From positions 403,934 to 467,933 of the forward strand of contig NW_003546275.1 of assembly GCF_000090795.2 (NCBI RefSeq): a stretch of DNA of 64,000 bases. The letters run 5' to 3'. The notes below the pieces were generated by a model. It searched no databases. It was not told where the DNA came from and was given only the letters and a program-made list of their open reading frames with translations. Both the position numbers and the translations under genes were made by a program. Shown piece after piece: positions 11,796-23,409 of the stretch. Source of the DNA: Amphimedon queenslandica. Lineage: Eukaryota > Porifera > Demospongiae > Haplosclerida > Niphatidae. Position 1 is the first letter of the stretch; each line of letters begins with the position of its first letter.

Positions 11796-13670
11796 GTAAG
11801 TCTTCACTAAAACAAGTAATGGTCATGTAATATGTTATACAACGAAAATCGTGGCAAATCGTGGTGTATTAGTTGGAAGGGAAGACAGAGGAGGGGAGAA
11901 AAGAAAAAGAGTGGTAGACTTAGTATTTACAGGGAATTCATGTAGCTCAGCAGGTGTATATGATTAAACTTTGAACTTTATCTTTGGTGATCTCCCTCTT
12001 CATGATATTCACTTACCATTCAATTTCCTTTGGGGCTCTAGTATAGTATCATATCAGTAACATTGTCATGCTTATGTCACAATGTTTGAGGCTACTAGTA
12101 ATAGCGCTGGGCTGTGTTTTTGCTTAAAAGTGAGGTGGGAAGGGGGCTTGAATTTCACATTGTCTGGAACCTTTATCACAATAGTTAAATCAATTACTTA
12201 ATTTAGCACAGCTGTCAGTATCCATGTGCCTGTAAGCAAGGCTACAGTGTTACTTCAGGCACAGTATAATCATCTATCTTTGCTCACTGATAAGGCTTCA
12301 GTTTGTGTGGGAATGTTTTGATGGGGGGATTTTGCATTAGTTTCTATTGGATGCTATAACAACAGCTATAGGTTTTATGAAAGAGAGAGAAAGTGATATA
12401 TAAGTCACTGAATTCATTTTATGTTGATCGAGTCCTCCTACATGGCTGTGTAATGCTAGCACTGATCTGCTGAGTGTGTGTGGATATTATTTTTGTTATT
12501 GCTTATCTTATTGGGCACACACTTCAATGTATAGCAAACAACACATTGTATTGAAAAAAGTTGCGTAAAGAGAACCGTCTGGTCAGAGGGATAGGATAGA
12601 AAGGGGAATAAGATCACACTGGTATGTGGTTGTTCATTCTCATCACTGTCTTGTATTACAATGAAGGAATCCAAAAACTCCACACTCTACATGTAAACAC
12701 ATACATACTATCCACATGTACTGTACATACCTGTCTGCAGCTGTAACAAGCCCTTGGGTTAGTCTTTCTTAAATTTGAATTTACCTTATGGCGTAGGGGA
12801 GGAGTAGGAGGAAGGTGTTATCGTTGTTCTCTATTGTGAAGCTAGACTGGAATGTACCCTTGAGGTATTATTCACTGATGAAGTCATTTTATTGATATTT
12901 GTACCCTTCAGGGTATTTGGCATCATCTATAAGATATGTTGTGGGTGCATGTCTGTGTCTATGTACACTGTATGATAATATCTGGTGATAGCATTTTTAC
13001 ACTTTTAACACAGGGCAAATGGCTGCCTAAAATTTTATGAGTTCACCATCTCTGGCCTTTCTTGAATGTATAAGTACATTTTAATAAAAAGGATGATAGT
13101 GATAACCTAGACTTAGTGATGGATAAAATACATTTTAAGTCTGAATACAGTTATTAATACATATATGCATGAACACATACAGTGTGTGTGTGCAACATTT
13201 CACTTGAGAATAATTGGCTTGCATGAGTGAATATAAAGAATACTGTTTGTAAACAGTATTAGATTTGTTGTACCTACCCCCATCCTTTAAAATTGTGATT
13301 TTAAAGTTTTGTGCCAAGAGTTTGTTTTCTTGATTTGCATACATACCAGGATGCTGTTGACAATACTTGTTTCTGCTTGTTTCGTTGATTTTGAGACAAA
13401 TACTTTTAATATAATTTTTATACTAAAGTACTCTTGAGATTATATGAAAGAGCCGGGTACCGGAGGACGTGATAATTAATATAAAGCTTCGTGATAATTA
13501 CTTACTTCCTGCCATTACGTCATTATACGTAATGTGTCGTGTGTGATGTCATGGAATCGTCATGATCGTTCATGATAAAACTGCAGTAGAAAAGCCATTT
13601 TAGCCATAACGTTCAAGAGCTATAAAGTAAAAGAGATTCCTAGGCAGTGACTTAGAACTCCTTACTAATA

Positions 13671-15790
13671 ATGTGCTACAAGAACTTATTTCTAATGGAG
13701 CAGCAAACTTCTCCGATCCCGAACGGGACTAGGCCAGACCCTTGCTACAACGAGCTAGATTTATTCGACTATTCCAGTACTCTTCCATTATCTCACGGCC
13801 TAGAGCTTGGAGATGCTAATACTAGCCCCATGAGCTTTGCTTCTGATTGTAGTCCTCCACCACACCCCGACTTCTTAGACACCAGCTATGGCGGAGTCCC
13901 TCGGTACCCGGCCGGACACTATCAGAAGCGCGTCGGATATACCTCAGAGCGTGATCCTTTTTTCTCCTCTCAGCAGCCAGGGATGAGAGGAGGAATGGGG
14001 CACCTCTCGAGTAGTAGGGCTGTGTACAATGGGTTTGCTAACCCGCCCGAGTACGCGTACCAACAGCACCAGCAACACAATCGTATCCCAACACATTTAC
14101 CTGGTTATCTTCAAATTTTGCAGGGTTTTCAAGACCAGTACTCACCAGAAGATCTGGATGTCAAGTTCGCTGTCCCTCCTTCCTCTCTGGGCTCCCTAAC
14201 AGGCCCTGGAAGTAATGCTGGCAGCCCTCCTTCAACTACCATCCATCCACAGTCTGCCTGCAAGGTCTGTAATGATGTGGCCTCTGGAAATCATTTCGGA
14301 GTCCTCTCATGTGAGGCCTGCAAGAGTTTCTTCCGAAGGAGTGTGAGGGCTGGGGCCCGCTATGCCTGTCGAGGGACTAGGAACTGTTCGGTTGAGAAAC
14401 ACACGAGGAACAGATGCCAGTACTGTCGACTTCAGAAATGCCTTCAGACTGGAATGAGAAAGGAAGGTAGGCATTTTTTGAAGTTCATTGTACTTGACCT
14501 TTTATTAATGCATGCATATTTGTGATACATGTATCATCTATTGTCATTATTATCTCTTGTATTTTCTTTAGCTGTTCAAGAAGAGCGGGCTCCTCCAGTT
14601 ACTAGGATCCAGCGAGCAGGTACCCCTACACAGCTAGGCTACTCTGCTTCGCCAGCTTTCAGTCCAACTACTTTTCCCAATGGTCCTCCTCTCCCACCTG
14701 TTCCGCCCATGCCTTCATCATTCCGCTACGATGGGCCAGTCAGTCCCATAATGCCCTCTAACTTCATGACTCAGAGTCGTCTATCCGGCTCACTACCTAA
14801 CCTCAAGATGGGATGTGGTACTGGAGGATATGGAGATTACGACTGTCCCCCTATGACTCCCCCTATACATATGCCTCCTGTTGAGCCTTATACAGGAGGG
14901 AGTCGCCCCTCTACTCCATCAAGCATCAACATGACGTCAGGAGTTCCATCATCTACAGTCCCGCCTTATTCAGACTCTGTGTCTTCAATGCCAGAGCCAA
15001 CTCCAAGTGCAGTAAGCCCTTTTGTACTCGTAACAGCAGACATGCAGACTGAATCTCTGCCAGACAACGTCACTCCAAGTGATCAAGGCATCAAGCTGGA
15101 GGACATATTTGAGGGAGCACGCCAGTCTCTCCTACGTGTGATTGAATGGAGCAAGCGGATACCAGCTTTCACCACACTCTCTCTTGATGATCAAGTCAAG
15201 CTCCTTAAATCCTGCTGGTGTGAACATGTCCTCCTCAAGCAAGCCACTCGCATTGGTCCTCACTCTGATACTATCCTACTCAGCTCCGGTTTAACCTGTC
15301 GCAAAGACCAGATTGAGGATCCCGAGGTTCGTAGGATTGTTGAGAGGGTTTCTCACGAGATCTCGTACTGGTTTGATGTCCTTCATGTTGATAAAGTTGA
15401 GATGGCTTGTCTTAAGGGAATCATACTCTTTAATCCTGGTAAGAGAGAGAGAAAGAGACAGGGAGAATGTTTTTCAAAAGTTTATTATTTAACAGTTTAT
15501 TTGAAAGCTTATTATTTTAATAATGTCTTTTTCTTCTTGCAGATGCTAAAGGCCTTAATCCAGGTACAAGAAAGAGGGTAGAGATATTTCAGGAGCAAAT
15601 ACTCCAGGCATTGGAGACCAGGTGCAAAACCATGTACCCTGTGACTCCACTTCGTTTCTCTAAACTTCTCCTCCGTCTCCCACCTCTGAGGGCAGCAGCT
15701 CTTGAGTCCACACAGCACATGGAAGTCCAGAGGACTCTGGGGAATGCTAAACTGGACACAATCTTTGGGGAGCTCCTTGACTTTGATTAA
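13671..15790 (+). CDS. HNF4-like nuclear receptor
   Basis: Three coding exons: 13671-14466, 14572-15438 and 15543-15790, giving 636 aa from the first ATG (628 aa from a second in-frame ATG at 13695). Residues 197-262 form a canonical two-zinc-finger DNA-binding domain (CKVC at 197-200, P-box CEACKSFF, normal 13- and 9-residue loops), followed by GMRKEAVQEER, which closely resembles the HNF4 GMKKEAVQNER segment. The LBD begins near EDIFEGARQ and has [30 protein letters not shown] and a good AF-2 (LDTIFGELL), again close to HNF4. HNF4-family receptors bind fatty acids; that this one does is inference. It acts in the nucleus as a DNA-binding transcription factor. Its paralogue lies head to head upstream, and two intron positions and phases are shared between them. 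Confidence 0.94.
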
Positions 15791-16576
15791 CTCTTCATCT
15801 TCTTTTTACAGTCAGCAAATCTTTCTCATTTTCCTACTGACTCTTGCTTCAACTCTTTCCCTCTCTCTCTTTCTTTCTCTCTCTCTCTCTCATAATATGC
15901 ATTGGTACACATCAGTTCTGATTTGTTATTCTTTTATAGTTTTGTATTTGGCAGAACTGACTGCAATTAAAATATTATTTTCATCTTTTTAATATATTTT
16001 GGTCTCGTGTTGTTAATTCTTTTTCTTTTTGTCATTGCAATTGTGTGATGTGGATTATTTATTCATTCCAAAAATTACAAATTCTTTTTTTAACATTTTT
16101 GCTAAGGTCACCAGGAAGTGGTGACACATTCCATCCCATGAATGAATGGAGTTGTACTATTGTACTCTCACTGGTCAATGAATATTGCTCTGTTATGTAA
16201 TTTATAGCCACTAAAAATAAATTGTACTGATTGAGTATAGTATTAGAGAGATCCGGAAAAAGGCGGAATTAACAGATTGCCAACCGCCCATGAAGATAAG
16301 CTAGGCAGCCGTATTGTTGTTACATGATATGAGTTAGGCCACACACAATAGATCTTAGTCTCAGTAGCCAGACCTAACCAGATAAACCAGTTTGATCTAT
16401 ATCTAAGCAAAAAAGGTCCAAGTCTATGAGTTTAATTTATTATCATTTATAATTTATAACTACAATAAGTATCTAGTCTAGTAGCAAATTGATCATAAGC
16501 CACCATCAGAGTGTTACATGAAGATTAAAGAAAGAGCCCATTGTTCCCAGCCAGCAAGGTGTTTTATAGCCTAAAG
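15791..16576 (+). other. Intergenic between HNF4-like receptor and MurL-like gene
   Basis: It starts with the receptor 3' UTR (CT repeats, then several AATAAA-like stretches, e.g. near 16208). The remainder is AT-rich. No further gene is seen. Confidence 0.5.
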
Positions 16577-18034
16577 ATGGATGTGGATCTAACAGCAAAA
16601 GAGCCAGCAATTGGTGATATCCTGAAGTTGGAATCTATTTCTCATTGTGGATCTCAGCTTCACATGTCATATTGTTTTTCTAGTGGGCTCAGTTTTACAA
16701 CTACTCTCTGGTACCCATTTCAACTGGAAGAGCTGGATTCTAAGTATGGGATCTCATTTATGGAGGAGGTTTATTTTCACTGCGCATTGTTTGAGATGAA
16801 TAAGCTCTGCACGCTAGCCCCTTCACTCAAGTACATTGACCTTGGGACATATTCTACATTTTTAACCAAAGGGTTAGAAGAATTGTGGAGAATTCTTAGT
16901 GCCAAAGCATTTGGTGAGTGGAGATTTTTGCATAATCTTCCAAATTGGAAGGGACCTAAATTCTGTATGACTGAGCAGAGTAGTACTACTAGCGAAAGCA
17001 AGAATCCTGCAATCAGCATTGAAGGAGGACCTGTGCAATGTCTGGTATTTTGTGGAGGTGGAAAAGATAGTCTAGCATCAATGAAGCTACTTGAAGAGAT
17101 AGGAGAGCCCTTTCACTCGCTAAGCTATGCACTATCGATATATGGTTCGGCTCAGCTGCAGCACAGCCTCACTGACTCTCTTGTGAAGCACACCGCATCA
17201 AAGAAGCATCATCGGGTCACACTCATAGATACCTTCTCAAGTTCGCCCCTGCCCTCAGCAATCCCTAATGCTGAAGTAAAGTCTGTGATATGTGCCGAAA
17301 CTCCCAGCACTATCTTTGAGGGACTGCCTTTTGCACTTATGTATGGCTATACACAGTTTTGTTTGGCACATGAGCGAAGTGCTAACAAAGGTAATTTGGT
17401 CTGGGACGTTAACAGTGAAGAGATTAACCACCAGTGGGTGAAATCCTATAACGGGGAAATCCTCATTACCTCGTACATTAAAGAGAATCTGATTTCTAAT
17501 TTGGCATATTTTAGCTCTTTAATGCCAATACATGATCCTCTTATATTTTATTCTATTGCTCCATACACTGCAGCAATTCCCTTTACTCATTCATGCAACC
17601 AGCGCAAGCCCTGGTGTCTTCGCTGTCCAAAATGCTGCTACGTCTGGTTAGGCTATTCTGCTTACTTTTCTGAAGCTACTGTTCATGCTACATTTGGCAA
17701 TGAGAACCTTCTTGATGTCGAAGAGAATCAACTCTTCTTTACTCAGATGCTTGGATTGGGAGAGCAGATTCCATTCGAATGCATTGGGCAGGTAGATGAG
17801 ATCCGCATGGCTTTTCAGTTTTGTCACTTAAAAGGCATAAAAGGTAAAGCAATGGCAGTTTTTGAAGCTAAAGTGGCAGCTCAATTTGATGCACAAAAAT
17901 TAGATATAGCTTCTAAGTTTGGCAAGGTCTACACTCATGATATTTGCATTCCAGAGTCACTGGCTGAGAGGCTGTTGCTGAAGCTTGGAGAGATTTCTGA
18001 AAGATTTCAAGACAAAATGCTGAAGCTGCTTTAA
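16577..18034 (+). CDS. Intronless MurL-like protein (PP-loop; bacterial glycopeptidyl-glutamate epimerase family)
   Basis: A single 485-aa open frame; ATG 16577 has A at -3 and G at +4. A PP-loop-like ATP motif CGGGKDS sits at residues 159-165. HERSANKGNLVWD (265-277), EINHQWVKS (282-290), a Cys-rich CNQRKPWCLRCPKCCYVWL stretch (340-358) and PFECIGQVDE (399-408) match, in order, blocks I recall from bacterial MurL. That enzyme uses ATP to epimerise the terminal L-Glu of UDP-MurNAc-L-Ala-L-Glu for peptidoglycan. An animal makes no peptidoglycan, so the sponge substrate is unknown. Neighbouring genes have many introns and this one has none, which suggests acquisition from bacteria or retroposition. 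It ends 229 bp before the NDRG start. The family assignment is from memory of motifs, not a search. Confidence 0.72.
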   Translation: MDVDLTAKEPAIGDILKLESISHCGSQLHMSYCFSSGLSFTTTLWYPFQLEELDSKYGISFMEEVYFHCALFEMNKLCTLAPSLKYIDLGTYSTFLTKGLEELWRILSAKAFGEWRFLHNLPNWKGPKFCMTEQSSTTSESKNPAISIEGGPVQCLVFCGGGKDSLASMKLLEEIGEPFHSLSYALSIYGSAQLQHSLTDSLVKHTASKKHHRVTLIDTFSSSPLPSAIPNAEVKSVICAETPSTIFEGLPFALMYGYTQFCLAHERSANKGNLVWDVNSEEINHQWVKSYNGEILITSYIKENLISNLAYFSSLMPIHDPLIFYSIAPYTAAIPFTHSCNQRKPWCLRCPKCCYVWLGYSAYFSEATVHATFGNENLLDVEENQLFFTQMLGLGEQIPFECIGQVDEIRMAFQFCHLKGIKGKAMAVFEAKVAAQFDAQKLDIASKFGKVYTHDICIPESLAERLLLKLGEISERFQDKMLKLL

Positions 18035-18263
18035 CTGCTATAATTTTTTTTCTTTGCAAAATTTTTAGTTTTACAAAGCTGCTAGATACACGTGACCTGA
18101 GAATTTTAATTGGTCAAAATAATTATACATAAATTAAAAATTAAAATATTATTTTTTAATATTCCAGCTGTGACTGTCGAGCTGGTGAGACTGGTGACTG
18201 TTCACTGCTGTTAGTATAGTAGCTAGCTACTGTAGCTTGAGACTGAGAAAATTGAATAAAAGA

Positions 18264-21010
18264 ATGGCAGATATAGTTACAGCTGGAGAACAACTGACTG
18301 TCATAGAATCAGTTCCTCTATTAGATCCAATAGCTTCTAATGTTGATCTTCAACCATCAGCCCCCAATCTCAACCAGGTAAGACTGTTGTAAAATACACT
18401 TAAACTGTTAGAAGCAATAAAATTAACATGATTTTATGAATATAAATGATAGGCTGATCTTAGTAAAATTTGTTAAATTTTAATGTTCCTATACATACGT
18501 ATATAAATCTTTTGAGCTCAATTCAGCGAAATCTCACACTTAAAACATGTGCACAATAATAATGTTGTACACTATGTTTGTTGATTGTGTATTTGATTCA
18601 TTGATATGTATACATATTCAATATGATGAATTGTACTAGTACAATGTGTCATAATGCACTCTTTCATTTCATTGAGCACAGAGTGTTGAAATTGTAGAAA
18701 CACCTTATGGTAACGTAACAGTCACACTACAAGTAAGCAACGCAGTATATAGTACAATGGCATCTAATATTTTACTGTATGTTGAATGTATAGGGTGATT
18801 CCAAGAAACCTGCCATTGTTACTTATCATGATGTTGGAATGAATCGTGAGTCGCTTGTTTCTTCTTTATTTTTATTAATTTTTTGAGTACATAGACAGCT
18901 CTTGTTTTAATACGTTCATGAGTGATGAAAGTATGACAGAACTATTACCACTCTTCTACTGGATACACATTGATGCACCAGGACAAGTTAGTGTAATACA
19001 TAATTTTAATGCACTGACATGAGGTGATAAAAACCAGGCCAAAACCCCTGTACTATATAATACAGGGTGATTGGCCAAATTTCGTCAAAAATGACTAGGA
19101 GAGAATTCTCCACTTTTATAATTTTTCTGATACATATACATGTTTTTATGCTATTTAGAAATTTTTAGCTGATTCCGATCAAATTTGAATTTTTTATGAA
19201 TTTTTAAAGTTGCTCCAAAATCGGGCTAAAGTCCCTGTACTATAGTACAGGGATTTTGGTCAAATTTTGTCAAAAATGAAAAGTAGAGAATTCTTCATTT
19301 TAATAATTTTTTCTGATGCATATACATGTTTTTATGTTGTGTAGAAAGTTTTAGCTGATTCTGATCAAATTAAATTTTTTTATGAATTTTTAAAGTTGCT
19401 CCAAAATCGGGCTAAAGTCCCTGTACTATAGTACAGGGATTTTGGTCAAATTTTGTCAAAAATGAAAAGTAGAGAATTCTTCATTTTAATAATTTTTTCT
19501 GATGCATATACATGTTTTTATGTTGTGTAGAAAGTTTTAGCTGATTCTGATCAAATTTAAATTTTTTATGAATTTTTAAAGTTGCTCCAAAATTGGGCCA
19601 GAGTCCCTGTGCTATAGTACAGGGATTTTGGCCAAATTTTGCCAAAAAATAAAAAAGAGAGAATTTTCTAGTTTTATAATTTTTTCTGATACATATACAT
19701 GTACTTACATGTACATGTATGACGTGTAGCAAGTTTGAACTGATTTCAATCAAGTTTAATTTTTTCATGAATTTTTCAAGTTATAAAATTGAGCCAAATT
19801 AAGTCCCCTACTGATATCCCCTTGCTCACATCATAGCTTTATTTAGATAGAGCGTGATTCATAATCCTAGACATCAAACGTATCTTTATTAATAATTAAT
19901 TATCATTGTAGGAAGACGGAGCAGTGACGTTTCCTGATGAGTGAGTAATTACTTGTAACAACAGACATACAAGTACACTCATGAAGCCAATACCCCTACA
20001 CATTGTCTAGTTGTCTGACCCAAACTTGTGTATTGTCTGACAGACTGTGTGTGTCTTCAATGGAGCCGGTTTTATCAGTTGTAAAGAGGGAGGGGAGATC
20101 AGTTGAGGATGTGTTTAGGTTATGTTTGTTTGTAAACTTTTTAGTTACGTTTACCCCACTGTGAATGAGCTGGCAGAACAAGTCGCCATAATTGTTGAAT
20201 ATTTGCAGTAAGAATGATCACACAGACAATGGTTGTAATAATAAAGATCTCTTTATAGTTTAAGTCATTTCATTGGGTTCGGTGTAGGAGCTGGAGCTAA
20301 CATATTAACAAGATATGCCGTAAGATTAAAAATATGATATTGACACTGATATTTTTGATACTGATACTGATATTAATTACAGATACTGAGTCCTGATAGA
20401 GTACGGGGTCTAGTTCTTGTTGATTTCTCAACTGATTCCCTACACTGGGACAATCTTTCTTACTATACCAACAAAGTAATATAGATCCCTGATTCTTTAT
20501 GAATGTCTTCAATGTCTTGCACTCTTTTTATCCTGTTCTATATGTACGTACACTTGTAGCTTGCAGTTTGGTTATTAAAGACAAACAAGCTTCCAGAAAA
20601 AGTTGAAAATTATCTCAGGAGTCATTCATTCACCGTACGCTGTTGTCGTATTTCCAGCATATCAATAACTTTGCCTATTAACGATTACATTTTATATTGC
20701 TAGACTAACTCCAAGTCTGATCAAAGTGATGTTTCTGCTACTTATCATCACTACTATCAGAAGCAAAACACTGATAATGTCCGCCTTCTCTTAGACTCTT
20801 ACTCAAGGCAAGAGAAAAAAAACAACAGTAACAATATCTAAGTATTGTTCTTATTTTGTAGGCGATCAGCAATTTACACTGATATGGTGGAAGAAACGGT
20901 TGCACAGTAAGTGATAAAAGAAGATGATTCTTTGTTGAATTGTGTCACAATTTACAGGAGCCCTTGTCAGTGGCTTTTCATAATGAGTCAGCCACAAGCG
21001 GAAAATAATG

Positions 21011-21051
<41 letters not shown>

Positions 21052-21393
21052 GTACATATTGTATTAGCTAGGGATGGGGTGAATGTATCAATTTAATTGT
21101 ATTGTAAATTATGTTCTTTATATTATAGTCTGAATTCAAAGGATTGCTGGATCCAACTAAGTGCACTGTTCTTGAAGTAATAATAATTCACTGATAATAA
21201 ATTTATGATTTCTTTTCCTTAGCTGTATGAGACTAATCAGCTAGTACTGGAGGAACAGCCTCAGAAAGTGGCTACCAGTTTCCGTTTGTTTCTCCAGGGA
21301 CTAGGCCATGCCGTTACACTTGGAGTGAGGCAGAGACTCTCTTCAGGATCAACTGATCTTAAAGGCGTGACTGTCACCACTCAGCAAGAATAA
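18264..21393 (+). CDS. NDRG: NDRG-family protein (N-myc downstream-regulated, alpha/beta-hydrolase-like)
   Basis: Fourteen coding exons in phase: 18264-18377, 18682-18732, 18794-18845, 18895-18986, 19912-19940, 20145-20207, 20259-20319, 20383-20475, 20560-20634, 20704-20807, 20862-20906, 20958-21012, 21129-21176 and 21223-21393; 350 aa. Hallmarks: VEIVETPYGNVTVTLQ, PAIVTYHDVGMNH, HIDAPGQEDGAVTFPD, YPTVNELAEQ, IGFGVGAGANILTRYA and RLFLQGLGHAV, all typical of NDRG proteins. The family has an alpha/beta-hydrolase fold but no intact catalytic triad; members act in differentiation and stress signalling. The intron after exon 10 begins with GC instead of GT. Intron 4 holds a four-unit 186-bp repeat array. 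The C-terminal phospho-repeats of vertebrate NDRG1 are absent. Confidence 0.93.
19020..19800 (+). repeat. 186-bp palindrome-centred tandem repeat, array 2 (4 units, NDRG intron 4)
   Basis: Palindrome cores lie at 19046-19067 (expanded), 19233-19252, 19419-19438 and 19605-19624, spaced 186-187 bp. The two middle units are nearly identical over their whole length, suggesting recent unit duplication. Confidence 0.95.
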
Positions 21394-21718
21394 CTGAGCC
21401 AGAGGCATATATCATTATCTTATAACACTGATTTCAATAACATATACCGGTATATTGTTTATTACTCCTGCTGTGAAGTATTATTGTATATTGTTATAAC
21501 TCATTACTCTATTTGTATAGTCACTAATTGCAACTGATTCTGCTCCTATTTTTCCTATGTCTTTCATAAGAAGCACTGTCTACATGTAGCTCTTTAGTTA
21601 TAACTTTTAAAATAACTAACACAATAATAATTATAATCATAATAATGACATTTCACTGCATATAGAAGAGAGAAAGAGACAGAAAGGTATAATAAAAGCG
21701 ACAGCTATAGTCACTGGA
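21394..21718. other. 3'-to-3' intergenic between NDRG and TMEM143-like genes
   Basis: Convergent genes separated by 325 bp of AT-rich sequence; no gene seen. Confidence 0.6.
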
Positions 21719-23312
21719 TTATCTCCATCCTTCATGATAAGAGAGTGGATCTTCTCCTCCTCCATCCCCCTCTTCAATTGTCTCAGGGTTCCTCAATCCT
21801 CCACTCAGTGTTAATGAAGGACCCGGTAAAGTCTCAAGGGCTACACTCATTGGTACGACACTTAGAGTCTCATTGGCATGTCTAACCAATAGACCCATCG
21901 TATCAAGCTTTAAAAGTGCATCCTCAATATCAAAACTGACACCTGTTATCTTGAACTTGCTTTTAAGCCAGTCCTCTATCCTTTCCTTAAGTGACTCCTC
22001 TGTATCATAGGCAGGGTCCCTTGAAGTGTATGCCAGTCCTGGTACCCCTCTCCTATTGGGAGGACTCAAGAGGAAGACATAAGCTAATAGAGACTCTTTA
22101 GATTCCTCATCCTGAGCCCTGTCAGTCAATAGCGTGAGGACGCCGCGATTATTAGACACCGATTTGAAATAGAGCGTCCTAGAGAGGTTAACAAGATAAG
22201 CGTTTCTTTTATTCTTGTATCCCAGCCACCCTCTTGCTCCTATCAGTCCAGCCAGACCCAGTCCAATCCAAGCAAAGTCCATGTTATAATCACCGGCAAG
22301 AGCAATGCCTTTAGCAGCTGCTACAATACTGCCAAGGAAGACGCTGGAGGTCAAGAAACCTTTGTCAAACATTGACATTCGTATTTTCCCGTCAGGCAGC
22401 AAATACTCTAAGTGAGGACATGGCACGTCTTTGAAAACCTTCAGGTGTAGTTTGCTCTCCTTCTTTGAGCGAACGGCTATAAAGACTCTTGTGAATACCT
22501 CATTCATTGGTCCTCTTCTCTCGTCTCTCCCGCGACTAAGAACCTTTGAAAAACCAAACTTCAGTTTCTCAAAAAAAGGTACAGGTATCTTCTTGAATCC
22601 CCGTGTCCATATCTTGAGTACAGAGTACTGGGAAGGGTCTACGGCGACTCTCACACCTTCACTAGTGTTGTGCTCCTGCAGCAAAAGAAGAACCTTCTCT
22701 TTTGGTATCTTGAGGTAGTTTGCTTTGTAGAGGAGGTGCTCTAGTTTGTGTAGGAGCCAGTACTCACTGTCCAGACGATCTTTAGCCGACACTTTGGTAG
22801 TAATGGTGTCTTTATCTGGATCTAGACCATCATAAAGAAGCTGAAAAAAAGAGAGAAAAATTTGGTATAAATAAAATTGTATATGCATTTGTAATAATAA
22901 TAATAATTCTACTGTTTTTTCATACTTTAAGTTCATCCAGTTGAGTGTAGAACTGTTGGAGTATGCAGGTATCCAGTGAAGCTGATAAATCTCTAATCCT
23001 TTCCCTCTCCTCTGGACTGAGTAGCTTCCTATCCTCCAGGAGAGTATTGACTAGCATTAATCTCGTGACTGGTATAAACTTGTTTGGCTGGTGTTCACCT
23101 ATCAAATATGATTCTTCTGTTATTTTTCTTTGAACCCTCTCCTCTCCATTTTTATGAGACGTATCTGCTGGGACTAGTGCTTCAGAAGTAGAAAAACACC
23201 TCCCACATTTATCGATTCGTCTTCCTCTTTGCAGAAGAGACAAGAAAGGACCAGAAGAAGAAGAGTGTAGAGATTGTCTTCTAAGTACTGCTGTCGTCAT
23301 GTGGACCGCCAT
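21719..23312 (-). CDS. TMEM143: TMEM143-like mitochondrial membrane protein (DUF3754)
   Basis: Two exons, 23312-22926 and 22840-21719, phase 0, 502 aa. The N-terminus is Arg/Ser-rich with few acidic residues, fitting a mitochondrial targeting peptide. A conserved FIPVTRLMLVNTLL block, then WTRGFKKIPVPFFEKLKF, precede two membrane segments at about 290-311 and 316-337 separated by a short loop. This layout matches TMEM143, a mitochondrial protein of unknown biochemical role. The start codon sits in an AAAATGGCGG context resembling a YY1 start-site element. It shares a ~100-bp divergent promoter with the roadblock gene. Confidence 0.78.
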
Positions 23313-23409
23313 TTTGAGAGTTAAAATTCAATGATTTTTAACCCCTTAAGAACTCTATTTTAGTGAAGGTTGTCATAGTAACGGTTGCACACAGGGCAGA
23401 AGGAAAATA
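23313..23409. promoter_or_regulatory. Bidirectional promoter of TMEM143-like and dynein roadblock genes, with X-box-like site
   Basis: Only 97 bp separate the two ATGs. At 23369-23382 the sequence gttgtcatagtaac fits the RFX X-box pattern (two GTNRCC-type half-sites in inverted orientation, 2-bp spacer). RFX factors typically control ciliary genes, consistent with the dynein light chain. This is a sequence match only. Confidence 0.55.

Larger units (their letters stand above)
9592..13670. promoter_or_regulatory. Shared upstream region between two divergent nuclear receptor genes
   Basis: 4.1 kb separates the two translation starts. It probably contains both promoters, 5' UTR exons and introns. 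Close to the plus-strand gene (13490-13580) there are CRE-like and palindromic motifs: attacgtcattatacgtaat and tgatgtcatgg. A minus-strand open frame at 10267-9965 shows no recognisable domain and may be 5' UTR. A (CT)n tract lies at 11643-11712 and a possible exon at 11720-11795. Confidence 0.45.

Noticed and set aside
16777-17019. Minus-strand frame inside the MurL-like gene
   Set aside because: Antisense shadow of a gene with clear motifs on the plus strand.
19481-19768. 95-aa minus-strand frame near 19.5 kb
   Set aside because: Translation of the 186-bp repeat; the similar frame at 2045-2257 has the same origin.
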